Assembly: GCA_014529385.2 (NCBI GenBank)
Contig: CM043964.1
Span: forward strand, 4,208,997-4,272,996
Length of the DNA stretch: 64,000 bases
DNA from: Adiantum capillus-veneris
Lineage: Eukaryota; Streptophyta; Polypodiopsida; Polypodiales; Pteridaceae
Reading direction: 5' to 3'
The translations under genes and the position numbers were made by a program. The notes beneath the pieces are model-generated. The model had not been told where the DNA came from. It did no database searches and saw only the letters and a program-made list of their open reading frames with translations. Shown here in pieces: positions 43,156-52,617 of this stretch; position 1 is the stretch's first letter; each line of letters starts with the position of its first letter.

Positions 43156-44164
43156 GCCAGCCTCATGACAAAGTAACACGGGGTCTTAAATGACCCCGAG
43201 CGGTGGGATCAACGACTGCGGCCGCCTGGGTTGAAATCTCGCTCGCGAACCCGCATTGACTTTTGTGTGTCGTCCGCCCTGAGGACTAAGTAACACGGGG
43301 TCTTAAATGAAGACCTCGTCATGGGATCCATGGCGAGCAGCTATGCGCACAAAAGTAGAGGCACACTCGGCCGTCCGATTTTAAACGGACGTGTCCGTGT
43401 TTTTTTTTCTGTCCATGTTTACTTTTTTTCATTTAAGTTTAGCTTATATAGTTTATTTGGCGCCTTGTTGACACCGAAATGCACGCGCATGCGTAGTTAG
43501 CTCACCAAGCTTCCATGGCAAAGGTGCCGGGTTCGAATCACCGAGCGAGCGTTGACTTGCATTTTTTGTTGGACGTCCATCTCCCTCGAGATTCGCGCTT
43601 GCCACACCCGTCGTCGATCCCATGACAGGTCTTCATTAAATACCCCATGTTCTTTGGTCATGTGGGTCGTCCGCCCTCAAGACTAAAGAACACGGGGTCT
43701 TTAATGAAGACCCCATCATGGGATCGACGACGGGTGTGGCAAGCGTGAATCCCGACGGAGACGGGCATCCAACAAAAAACGAAGGTCAACGTCCGTCTGG
43801 TGGTTCAAACCCAACACCTTGGCCATGGCAGCTTGATGAGCTAACCACACAAGCGCGTGCATTTCGGTGTCAAGGAGGCAAGAAATAAACTGTATAAGCT
43901 AAACTTTAAACGTTGAAGAGTAAACACGGACAGAAAAAAATAAACACGGACACGTCCGTTTAAAATCGGACGGCCGGGTGTGCCTCTGCTTTTGTGTGCA
44001 TAGTTGCTCGCCATGGATCTCATGACGAGGTCTTCATTTAAGACCCCGTGTTACTTAGTCCTCAGGGTCGTCCACCGTCCTCAAGATTCTCGCCACTCAA
44101 CCACAACTGTTGATCCCACCGCTCGGGGTAATTTAAGACCTCGTGTTACTTAGTCATGAGGCCG
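43156..44164. repeat. Nested palindromes made of MULE-type termini
   Basis: Several inverted pairs share one centre region. The outer pair is 43156-43220 with 44101-44164. The main pair is 43277-43655 with 43685-44067, about 380 bp per arm and separated by only 29 bp. The words at the edges (GAGGACTAAGTAACACGGGG, TCTTAAATGAAGACC) match the terminus of the surrounding MULE (CAGGACTAACTTACACGGGG, TCTTAAGTGAAGA). A transcript through this stretch, which lies inside the ULP intron, would fold into a long hairpin. Confidence 0.9.
43493..43555 (+). repeat. tRNA-like segment in the palindrome arm
   Basis: TAGTTAGCTCACCAAG (A-box-like) is followed after about 17 bases by GCCGGGTTCGAATCACCG (B-box-like). 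The other arm carries a matching copy on the minus strand at about 43800-43860 (TGGTTAGCTCATCAAG, then GGGTTTGAACCACC). The stems do not pair fully, so this is a tRNA-derived piece and not a tRNA gene. Confidence 0.55.
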
Positions 44165-44202
44165 GCACGGGGCCATGGGATCGACGGCGGACGACAGATG
44201 GC

Positions 44203-44608
44203 GTGGATCTCAAGGAGTTCCGACGGTAAGCCAAAAATTGAGAGCTAGTCCCCTCCTAGATGGGAGCCTTGGCAGCCATTCCCCTAACCGGATGCCGCGT
44301 GTGCATTTCGTTGAAACGTAGGTGTGTTTACATATGCTTATGCTTGTCTGAGGTTACTCTCTAGGGATGTCGGAGTTTACAAAACTTGTCTGAGTTTACT
44401 TTTGGGGAAAGTAAACTCAGACAAGTTTTGTAAACTCCGACATCCCTAGAGAGTAACCTCAGACAAGCATAAGCATATGTAAACACACCTACGTTTCAAC
44501 GAAATGCACACGCGTATCCGATTAGGGGAATGGCTGCCAAGGCTCCTGTCTGGGTTCGAATCTAGGACGACACCCGCCACCAACTTTTTGTTTGCCGTCG
44601 GATCTCCT
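44203..44608. repeat. Long hairpin with 101 perfect base pairs and a GGGG loop
   Basis: The bases 44303-44403 and 44408-44508 are reverse complements of each other as read, with only GGGG (44404-44407) between them. Beyond this the arms stay similar to about 44203 and 44608. The right arm contains a B-box-like CTGGGTTCGAATCTAGG near 44550-44567. It lies in the first intron of the ULP gene and resembles the other palindrome in layout, but with different arm sequence. Confidence 0.93.
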
Positions 44609-45229
44609 CAAGATCCACGTTGTCCACCGTCTCACCGTTGCTCCTCTAAGATCAAGAAGGCTGCCCCTCATCCAAAGGCCAAATGCTCATTCTTGCTGGT
44701 GACAGGCTGATTTCAACCCACAACCCGATTGCCATGAAACCTACAACCCAAAGTTCCCTGTGGAAAAAAATATGCCTGTGGCAAAAAAGATGGTGCTTGG
44801 TAAACTAGGACAAGTATAGATGAACAAGTACAACTCTAAGTATACTTGAACCATAACTCGCTGATTTCAAGGTACACCCCAATGACCTCTTGGGTTGTCA
44901 GTCTTCGATTTCATGGCCATCAAGTGTTGGGTTTCATGGTCATCGAGGTCCCCATGGCAAAAAGGGTGAAGATTGGTAAACCATGACCTAGGACAATCAA
45001 TGACAAACATAGATAAACAAGGACAGAGTATACTTGAACCATGGAGGCACACAACATATAGTTGGATGGGGACGGCATGAGAAGAGACTAGCTACTGCCA
45101 TCATAGTGTGAGAGCTCAATATAATGCGCTTGGGCTTGAGGGTATGGGCTGAAGTTGCATGCATTGAACCTTTGGTGGATGAAGCTTCAGAGAAGTCCTC
45201 TACTTGCTCATTTTCTAAGGACAATCTTT
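44609..45229. other. Unassigned part of the ULP first intron
   Basis: There are short phrases repeated twice (for example CATGAAACCTACAACC and TTTCATGGTCATCGAGG types) and no clear protein. The right part may be the tail of the copia gag fragment. Confidence 0.5.
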
Positions 45230-46166
45230 CTCTAGATGGCCATATTTGTGTCAAAATTTGCATTAAAAGTAAGCATGAGGATTGCTCTTACCGCCATGAT
45301 GTTTTCGCTAATGACACCATGATTTAAGTTTGAATGGTAATAGGGAGGGAGCGTACTGGTGTTGAAGGAGCCTTGGTGTTTGGAGGTATTTCCGTGAGGC
45401 TTGGCCGGCAAGTGCCACTGGTTGGGCTCCCGTAGATTGACCGCAGAGAGCTTCTCCTTGATGTATTTTGGCCACCAAGAGTTGCACTTGTAGGTCCACC
45501 CTATGTGGTGATGAATGCCTACCAAGAGGATAGAAGGGATACCATCAAAATAATGGTTTGTAATGTCTCAAGGACGGCCAATCCCCAGATAATGACCTCA
45601 TCAAGAAGAACCTACCAAGCATCCATACATTTGGCAGTGCTTTGTCCTTCTTGCATGTTGGTGTTCACCAATCTCTTGATCAAGGAATCTTAGTAAACTA
45701 AGTCGGTATGCTCATATGTCTTGTGAAAGAAAGACCGTATAGCTTCTGCCGACTTCAAAGCACCATTGGCACTCGTCAATCTCCGCAATGGAGCATGATC
45801 ACATAGACTCCACTGACACAAGACTTGGACCTAGAGTCGAGACAACATCCCATAGTAGAAGCTCCTTGACATAGAGCTCCATCTTCAACCCTCATACTTG
45901 ATAGTCGTTACCATTAAGTTTGTCTATGGTTTGATGTCTAGCTTTAAGAGAAGGGGTAGAAGAGATCTCTGCCATGCCGTCAGGTTCCGGATACCTTGGA
46001 AGAGAGGAGCAAGCAGCAAGACGAATGTCGCTAAGAGGGATTTTTCGTATGCCTTGGAAGAGAGGAGCAAGCAGCAAGACGAATGTCGCTAAGAGGGATT
46101 AAGATTAAGGATCTAGTTTCTTGCAAGCTTGAGTGAGCTATTAAGCTAATAGGGGCTCTGATACCA
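45230..46166 (-). pseudogene. Copia gag fragment with primer site
   Basis: On the minus strand a copia gag start reads KLNGNDYQVWRLKMELYVKELLLW (about 45840-45915, across one frame change), then decayed capsid sequence to about 45230. Upstream of gag a 47-bp segment is duplicated (46001-46046 and 46049-46097). The initiator-Met primer site TGGTATCAGAGC is perfect at 46155-46166. No pol is present. It inserted into the MULE intron and was then truncated. Confidence 0.75.
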
Positions 46167-46466
46167 TGTAGGCAAAACCAAAACAAACACTAAAACAATA
46201 ATTGAAGCTAATGACTGATGTGCGTAATGAATAGAAAAGAGTACTTAGCTAAATGTATTGCCTCGATTTCACAATAACATGGTGAGTTGATACAAGACTT
46301 GTTTATATACATGAATGGGAGTTCATTGTGCGTAATATCTAGAGCTAACTAGGGCTGCAATGTAGGAGCTAATGTAGGAAGGTAATTGGCCACTAATTTA
46401 GGGGCGATTCATGAGAGAAAATAGGACCTACTTTAGCTAAGAAAGACAATGGCACTCCCAATTACA
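46167..46466 (-). repeat. Probable 5' LTR of the copia fragment
   Basis: It begins directly at the primer site with TGTAGGC and probably ends at AATTACA (TGTA...TACA). No second copy is visible, so the outer end is a guess. Confidence 0.55.
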
Positions 46467-46930
46467 AAGAAAGACAATGGCCATGAAACTTATAACTTGC
46501 TCACATGCTTCATGAAGCTTCAAAACATGCAAGGAACTTAAACATTCTCACAAGCAAATGGAGCAACACTTGGACAATGGTGGGTGGGTAAAACAGGCCC
46601 ATAAACAAGCGCGAGGAAAGACCTAGTGGCCATGAAAGCTACAACCAGCTAACATGCTTCATGAAGCTTCAAATAATACAAGAAATGTAAGTTAAATTGT
46701 AGCATCCATAAGCATAGAAACACTTTGAACACAATACAAGCTGCCCTTCAAAACATAAAAGCTGTGAAATTACCTAACCTTTGAGACTTAAACGCTTGTC
46801 ATAGCAACCATAAGTAAACAAGGAACTTAACCATGCTAACATGATAAAACTTCAAACATACAAGGGACCTAAACAACATACATATGCATGCAAGAAAGAA
46901 GTCACTTAACCAATTAATTAACCAGCTTAC
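46467..46930. other. Start of the ULP first intron with repeats
   Basis: A unit of about 140 bp containing TGCTTCATGAAGCTTCAAA occurs twice (near 46506 and 46653) and more weakly near 46830. The intron donor GTAAGC (minus strand) lies at 46925-46930. Confidence 0.6.
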
Positions 46931-48111
46931 ATGTGCATCATAGCCTTCGTCAATACGTTTTTGAATGCGTGCAAGGCGCAATTGAGCTGATGCATGGTAG
47001 GCAGTCATATACTCCTTCACAATATTCTCCACAAATTGCTCCTTTGGCACGGTTCTAAACTCTGGTCTGAGCTTGTCCCATTTCTCAATTGCTCGAAGAT
47101 GATGAAGATCCTCAGCCTTTTTTACATTTATTGCGAACTTCCTCTCTTTGTCCTCAAACCGCTTCTTTGCCCACTTCTGCCATTCAGCTTTCTCTACTCT
47201 CGACCTTGGTGCCTTGGCTCTCGAGGGCAATTGAGCCTGGGAAGCACGACCCGACTTTTGCATTGGGATGTGTATTTCAAGGCCATGTTCTCTCTTGGGA
47301 TGCCTCTCCATTCGCAACCTCACCAACTCAAAGCGAAACCGTCCAGGGCATTCATCACTTGCACGACATTGTCGGGCAAGCTTCCCATCGGGCAAGAACA
47401 CCTCCACATATGGCATCAACCCGGACGACATTAACTGCATGCTACTACCCTCAATCTCCTTGTCATCTTCTTTGCATTCACCTGGCTGGCCTACTTTACT
47501 TTTTGTATCATTCGGCTGCCCCTCCTTCAACTTGGTGTCACCTACCTCCTCATCAAGGACCTGTTTGCCTTTCCTTTTTGCAACTGCAGCCTCTGCTGCC
47601 TTTTTGGGGTAGGACATGGGTTGTGCTGGCATCTTCTCATCCTTCTCCTCATTCCAATCAAACGCCTTCTCCAACTTCTTCCTAGGTCGTGGATTGGTAG
47701 AAGCAGGCGTTTGGGGTCGGCCTTCTTCAAAAGGGTTGGCGTTCAGGTCTATGATCTGCCTTGCTCTCAGACGGGGGCTACTTCAGATAGGTTTTGGAGG
47801 CGTGGCCACCCCTGCAGCCTCCCCAACCGTGGATGACTTCTCAACACCATGCCCGCTCTTGGCCCCTTTCTTGCCGGAACGCTGTGTTTTTCCCCTTGTT
47901 GGCGCCATTGGGCTTCTCCAGCACCCCACACTCCCTGTTGCTCACCTATCCCCTCCACAAAAAGGATATGCCAGACTCACAGCGCCCTCCCTGTGCGCAA
48001 TGCCCCACTGGCAATCCCTCAGCAATCCTGCCGATAAGACCCGCTCCCCCTGATTTTGCATGCAGAGCCTCTTGCATGCCCAAGGACACCTTCCCTCTCC
48101 CCCCAATCATG

Positions 48112-48356
48112 CACCCCGTGCCCAACGCCAATCCAAATTTTTTGTCCAACTCAGCCACCATTTGGGCAGCTCAGCCTCGCCACGCCACCAGCCCCGCCAC
48201 ATCAGCAGGCCTGTCCACGTTTACAAGTTTTGTCCGTGTTTACTTTTTACGCTAACGTGGAGCGCCGAGATCCCCTCTCCCTTCGCGCCCGGCTTCCCTA
48301 CCGTCAATCCCCCCTCTCGCCCTTCACTTAAGACCCCGTGTAAGTTAGTCTTGAGG
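48112..48356 (-). repeat. Right terminal inverted repeat of the MULE
   Basis: It is the inverted partner of 33338-33548 and ends TAGTCTTGAGG. The ULP gene starts about 200 bp inward, so its promoter is likely in or beside this repeat. Confidence 0.9.
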
Positions 48357-48366
48357 GAGAGCAACC
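48357..48366. repeat. Right target duplication of the MULE
   Basis: GAGAGCAACC, partner of 33328-33337 with one mismatch. Confidence 0.85.
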
Positions 48367-49674
48367 CGTTGCAAGCCTACTGCTTTTGCAAGTGGTCGAG
48401 AGATAACGAGGGGCTGCATCTCCCATGACTGGTTTCGGCTCCACGAGGTGAGAGAGTGGTGGTGGGCACGACGAGATGGATTGGTTGCACCTCAGAACTA
48501 TGGGTGCCACTGATTGCTGGGTAGGTGACGTGTGATCAGGAGCACCCCTACTTTTTGTTGAGTGTATGCACCAACTGCAAGCCGCTTCAATTGCAACCCA
48601 CAGTATGTTTGGCACCAGTGGCGCATGCAGCTTGCTACAAGGGGCGCCGCCATGCAAAACAAATCATGTGGATAGGAAAGGCCAATGATATTACAGCCAG
48701 TGTGAGTGTTGGTGAGCAGCGCAATGATGATCAGTTCTACGGCACTAGCAGTCGGACGTTGCTTCCCTCCTTGAGCGATTCCAGACTACTGCCAGTGACG
48801 TTAGCTTGGCAGGCCCTGCCCCGTCAGCGTGTGTCCGCCATATTAGTACATCAAGTGGGTGGCAATCCTGGTAAAAAGAGAGAGGCTCACAGCTGCACGT
48901 AAGTGATGAGGGCTCTTGGTGAGCAATTGACCGTCCAGAGAGAGGCATCCGCACATCAGAGACGGCGCAACTGAGACCATTGCATGCTGACAAAAAAAAA
49001 TACAAATAAAAATAATTTGCGGGTCCGTGCAGAGTTGCGTGGGTAGAGGATAGCAGAGGCAGATGCAAAGTGCCATGCTCAAGGGACGTCTTCTTGCCCG
49101 ATTTCGAGAGTCTGCCTTGCCCAATTAAAATAAAAGGTCGTTTTTAATGGGTTTTCTTCCTCAGCTATTGTCACGCCACTTCTTTTCTTATACGACACTA
49201 CTGGGTGTGAGCCAGCCACCCTTCAACACTTCTTTAGTGGTACATATATGTCCCTTGACTCCTGGGTTGTCCCACGACATCCTATGTGATCGCCCCGCTT
49301 CTACTTCGCAACAATTATGTGTGGAATGGTGATTGAATCTCCCGCTTGAGGAGCATGCCTCAAGTTCAAACCTCATCAAAAAGATCCTTCCTATGACAAA
49401 GCACCTCCAATTTTTCTCCTATTACTGTTCATCTTCGTCTACAATACAAATCCTATGACGATATTTATCGCGCTTATAGTATAAAATTGTCATTTATACT
49501 ATCTTATTTAGATATCTTTCACTAATTACAAATTAATGAAGGATTAACACCAAATTTGCATGAAAAACATAATATAAAACAAGGACATCGAATTATACAT
49601 TTTTAAAACCAAGAGAATACAATAGCACTTAGCTTTTGGTTATCCGAATCTGCAATCTTTGGAGCGTAGCCTCA
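48367..49674. other. Interior of the split LTR element, primer-site side
   Basis: About 1.3 kb continue the element that the MULE interrupted. No gag or pol motif is visible. The last 250 bp are AT-rich and the rest is of even composition. Confidence 0.6.
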
Positions 49675-49686
49675 GCTCTGATACCA
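49675..49686 (-). promoter_or_regulatory. Initiator-Met primer binding site of the split element
   Basis: TGGTATCAGAGC on the minus strand, one base after the LTR end. It matches the copia consensus exactly. Confidence 0.9.
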
Positions 49687-49687
49687 C

Positions 49688-49926
49688 TGCTACAAACGAA
49701 AGGCGTGGTTGCCCTGCAAAATATCCGAAATAGCATACTACAAACCATAGAGCAGATTAATCGACATATCTGGCAACCACATAGACGCATAATCGCGAGA
49801 TACACGAATAGAGAGAGATAGAGTGCGAGAGAGAGGAAGTGAACATGCGTAGGCACACCTCGGAGAGCAGAGTGCTACGCCGGCACGACGAGAGACAAGA
49901 GAGGAGAGATGAGAAGAGCAACGCAA
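49688..49926 (-). repeat. 5' LTR of the split non-coding element, outer end lost
   Basis: About 239 bp match 29078-29318. The last 10 or so bases, which would start TGTACCCAGT in the element's orientation, are replaced by copia pol DNA. Confidence 0.9.
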
Positions 49927-49936
49927 GCCATCCAGA

Positions 49937-50443
49937 TGACGGTTCACTTTGTACCAATGCAAGGAGGCAAATCACATGAAGTCCATGTTTCATTAAAATT
50001 GCATCATATTTTGATGTGCATTACAGCCATTTAATTTTTTGAATGATGTGTTTCATCAAAATAAAGAGGTTCCTCTTTGTTACATAAATTAGAAACAACC
50101 AATGCATAACAATCCGGTGCATATGATGGATGGTGAGAACCTAAACAATTCTAGCTAGACATAGGTGCGTCCAGTTTACAGTCATGGAAAGTATGCGCTA
50201 TTTATTTTTTCATCACCTAGCCTCTTCACTCTCACCCCCTTCCACATCAAGTACATCTTTTACATCTGGATGAGTAATAGGATAACCCCTTAGGCTATAC
50301 ATTTTCCACATTTGAACTTAAATTCAAGTTTCCACCATTAAGAAAAGGCAATAAAGTGTCATATATGTCATGTGAGCTTACATTACTATCTCTGGCACAT
50401 GATAACAAAGACTAAACAGTCTTCCACAAATACAACATCCCGT
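49937..50443 (-). pseudogene. Copia pol fragment, first half
   Basis: It is related to 21690-22230 of the copia at 20000-25036 (for example AGGCAAATCACAT..AAGTCCATGT and TTCATCAAAA..AGAGGTTCCTC). It covers the stretch between integrase and RT. Gypsy copy 2 cuts it, and it resumes at 56116. Confidence 0.82.
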
Positions 50444-51587
50444 TGTGAGCAGGCCAGGATGAAAACACACAGAATGCCTCTATAATGACCCAACACACAC
50501 TCTTGGGATGATATACACACACACTATGGGGCACCACTCGGCTTACATAACCCACCTGGCCGAGACAGGGAACAAACTAAGGAGTGAGAGGAGAGAGACT
50601 ACCCATTTACCCACTCCACACAGAGAGCCACACACACACACCCAAAAAACTCAGCTCAAAAGAGGAGAATTTATGGTGTTTAGATACAATTGAGCTTGGG
50701 CCAACACCAATGGGGCAAATAGCTCACACAATATGGGTAAAGTATGCCAGATACAATCACAAATTGGAGCAGAAGCTTCGCTTATAGGAGAAACTAACAC
50801 AGACAAATCAGCAGAAAACCAATGAGGAATTTGGAAAAATGGAAAATTCCATCGCATTTGGAACGGCCCAAAACCCCAGTCTACAATGTCAAAGTGCTCA
50901 AATCCGACCTCGGATGAGCAGTTTACGGCCAAAACAGGCTCCAAAAACAGCAAAAACACAGTTGCGGCTATTCCTCCTCTTCTCTCCACTTTTTTTCTGG
51001 TTTTATCTCAGGTTTTTCATTTCCCACACTTAGCTTTATTACTTGGGCATCCTTGGCCTTTTAGTTGACCTCAAACGGACCCCGAACAGGCCAAAAAGTG
51101 GCCTCGCAGTGCATAGTTGTCACCCTACTGCATCCATCCGCACACCTGGCACTCAACTTTTTCCAATAATGCATCCCGCCACCACATGAAGTGGCCCCAA
51201 AAGATGGTCCTCATGATGATATTTTTGCATAATTATCACAAGAAAACACCCATGTTGTGTCCGTACTTATCCACGTGCAAGTATTAACCCCATTCGACAT
51301 CCTAACGCCACTAGATGCCATCTGACACACCTGCTTACCTCATGTCGTCGGCCCGTGGATAGCTTCCTCAAGAAGTTTTATGCACTACCAACTCCTCATT
51401 ATTATAGAAAAAACACACCGATACTGGTGATAGTCAAAAACGATGCACTATGTACATGTTGTTCTACGTGTACACATGTGGGACCCACGTAACCACTTGG
51501 CTCTGGAAAATGGACAATCCTTTATTTGATGCACCATGCATATGTATGTACATATGCACAATCCCTTATTCCAAAAAACTCCCGACA
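50444..51587 (-). repeat. 3' LTR of gypsy copy 2
   Basis: 1144 bp, homologous to 7449-8660. It runs TG...CA in the element's orientation and has only a short GT tract. Confidence 0.94.
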
Positions 51588-51606
51588 TAATTTTCCCAGC
51601 CCCTAG
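51588..51606 (-). promoter_or_regulatory. Polypurine tract of gypsy copy 2
   Basis: CTAGGGGCTGGGAAAATTA on the minus strand, next to the LTR, as in copy 1 with one change. Confidence 0.85.
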
Positions 51607-51793
51607 CTTGCTAGATCATTCACGATCAGCACCAGCAAAAAGAGATATTCATTCCACCTGGATCCCACACAAAAACACTTTGCATTCCCTGCATCAAAAT
51701 CTTAATCAAGGTTCCACCTAGTTCCCAAGGAAAACCTGTAGAGATGCCATATATCAACTTTGCATCAAGAAAACGATCAATTACTTCGGCATA
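51607..51793 (-). other. Replacement segment at the deletion in gypsy copy 2
   Basis: Between the truncated protease-RT linker and the shared 3' tail lie about 170 bp not found in copy 1. In frame they read VYAEVIDRFLDAKLIYG and onward, closing the gag-protease frame with a short novel C-terminus. The origin is not recognised. Confidence 0.65.
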
Positions 51794-52617
51794 GACCTGC
51801 ATGTGCAAATATATCTCCTTCTCCATAGCTGAGAGGTCTCTACTGATCATTTGTGTCATCAATTCCTGCTTCTTTGACAATTCAACCTTGGTTTGCATCA
51901 GCCCTTCAATCACTTCATAAGGCCCTTCACTTTCATCTTCAACCTCATTTGCAAATTCAACTAAACGAGACTCCTGGATTTCTTTGTCCAAATCAAAAGA
52001 AATGCAACATTAGCATCCTTATCACTGCTAGTAGTAGTATCACTATCCTCATCAGTCACTGTGGAATAGTCTTCATCACTAGACTCGTCCTCATCCTCAT
52101 AAAGCTCCTCCAATCATTTCCTTGTGTCCATATTATAAAGCTTCTTGGCACCCGTCTTTCCATAGAGGCTAATCGTACCACATCTCCAATCTTGAACAGC
52201 TCCCACTGCACATAACCATGGTCTTCCCAGTATAATAGGATATTCTCCCAACCCTGCTGGCATCACATGAAAATCAACCACCTCCTTTGCATCATATGCC
52301 TCCACTTCTAAGCTCTTTACAACACCCAAACATTTTACTTTTTGATGGTTTGCCAATCTGATCTGAAAGTGTGACACCCCAGACACTGTAAGACCCATCT
52401 TCTGAACGCATGAGTGTGTTATGATGCATATTTGGGCTCCACCATCCACATAACCTTGTCCCATATTTTTTCTTTTGTGCCACACATCTACTATTGGACA
52501 GATGTCTGGTAGCTCATCTATCGCCAACACCTTCACTGAACCTCTCTCTGGCTCTTTCTCCATTGGGTTAACCATCCACTTCCACTGTCGCTTTAGCTTA
52601 GGCACCATCTCTATAAG
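51794..52617 (-). pseudogene. Protease region, gypsy copy 2
   Basis: The retropepsin-like domain reads VDGGAQICIITHSCVQKMGL and IILGRPWLCAVGAVQDW (about 52160-52460) and is close to copy 1. An in-frame stop near 52617 (FR-stop-LIEMVPK) and a break near 52000-52110 interrupt it. The acidic linker toward RT is present and then the element is deleted. Confidence 0.85.

Larger units (their letters stand above)
40345..47908 (-). pseudogene. ULP1-like (C48) cysteine protease gene of the MULE
   Basis: Eight exons with GT-AG borders can be placed: 47908-46931, 42469-41864, 41695-41502, 41417-41289, 41186-41022, about 40937-40801, about 40709-40564 and 40480-40345. The last exons hold the ULP1 triad: His in HWSLFVLYV, Asp in LLYFDSL, and Cys in QPNSIDCGFYVMKY (near 40565-40610). 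The family removes SUMO-like tags from proteins. Exon 1 encodes a basic, Lys-rich protein (start MAPTRGKTQ), and exon 2 holds an acidic repeat of about 20 residues. In-frame stops occur in exon 1 (near 47785), exon 2 (near 42078) and exon 5 (near 41078). The 4.5-kb first intron is full of insertions. The Kaonashi-like ULP family is the likely relative. Confidence 0.85.
33338..48356. mobile_element. 15-kb Mutator-like element with transposase and ULP1-like gene
   Basis: This element has long terminal inverted repeats (33338 to about 33548 and about 48112-48356) and a flanking 10-bp duplication with one mismatch. It carries a mudrA-like transposase (34076 to about 37682, +) and a ULP1-type cysteine protease gene (47908-40345, -) that converge on a repeat-rich middle. 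Both genes have stops, so this copy looks inactive. MULEs with ULP-like genes are known in plants (Kaonashi-type elements); many of those lack long inverted repeats, while this one has them. Large palindromes and a copia fragment sit in the first intron of the protease gene. Confidence 0.9.
29078..49926 (-). mobile_element. Non-coding LTR element with structured interior, split by a MULE
   Basis: LTR copies at 29078-29328 and 49688-49926 are in the same orientation and nearly identical where they overlap. A polypurine tract borders the inner side of the left one and an initiator-Met primer site borders the inner side of the right one. They are therefore the 3' and 5' LTRs of one minus-strand element. 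Without the 15-kb MULE the element is about 5.8 kb. No gag or pol motif is visible in 29342-33327 or 48367-49674, so it is another non-autonomous element. The outermost 10 or so bases of the 5' LTR are missing at the junction with copia DNA at about 49927. Confidence 0.75.

Noticed and set aside
47089-47685. 198-codon open frame on the + strand
   Set aside because: It is the antisense shadow of ULP exon 1, which has family-like sequence and splice sites on the minus strand.
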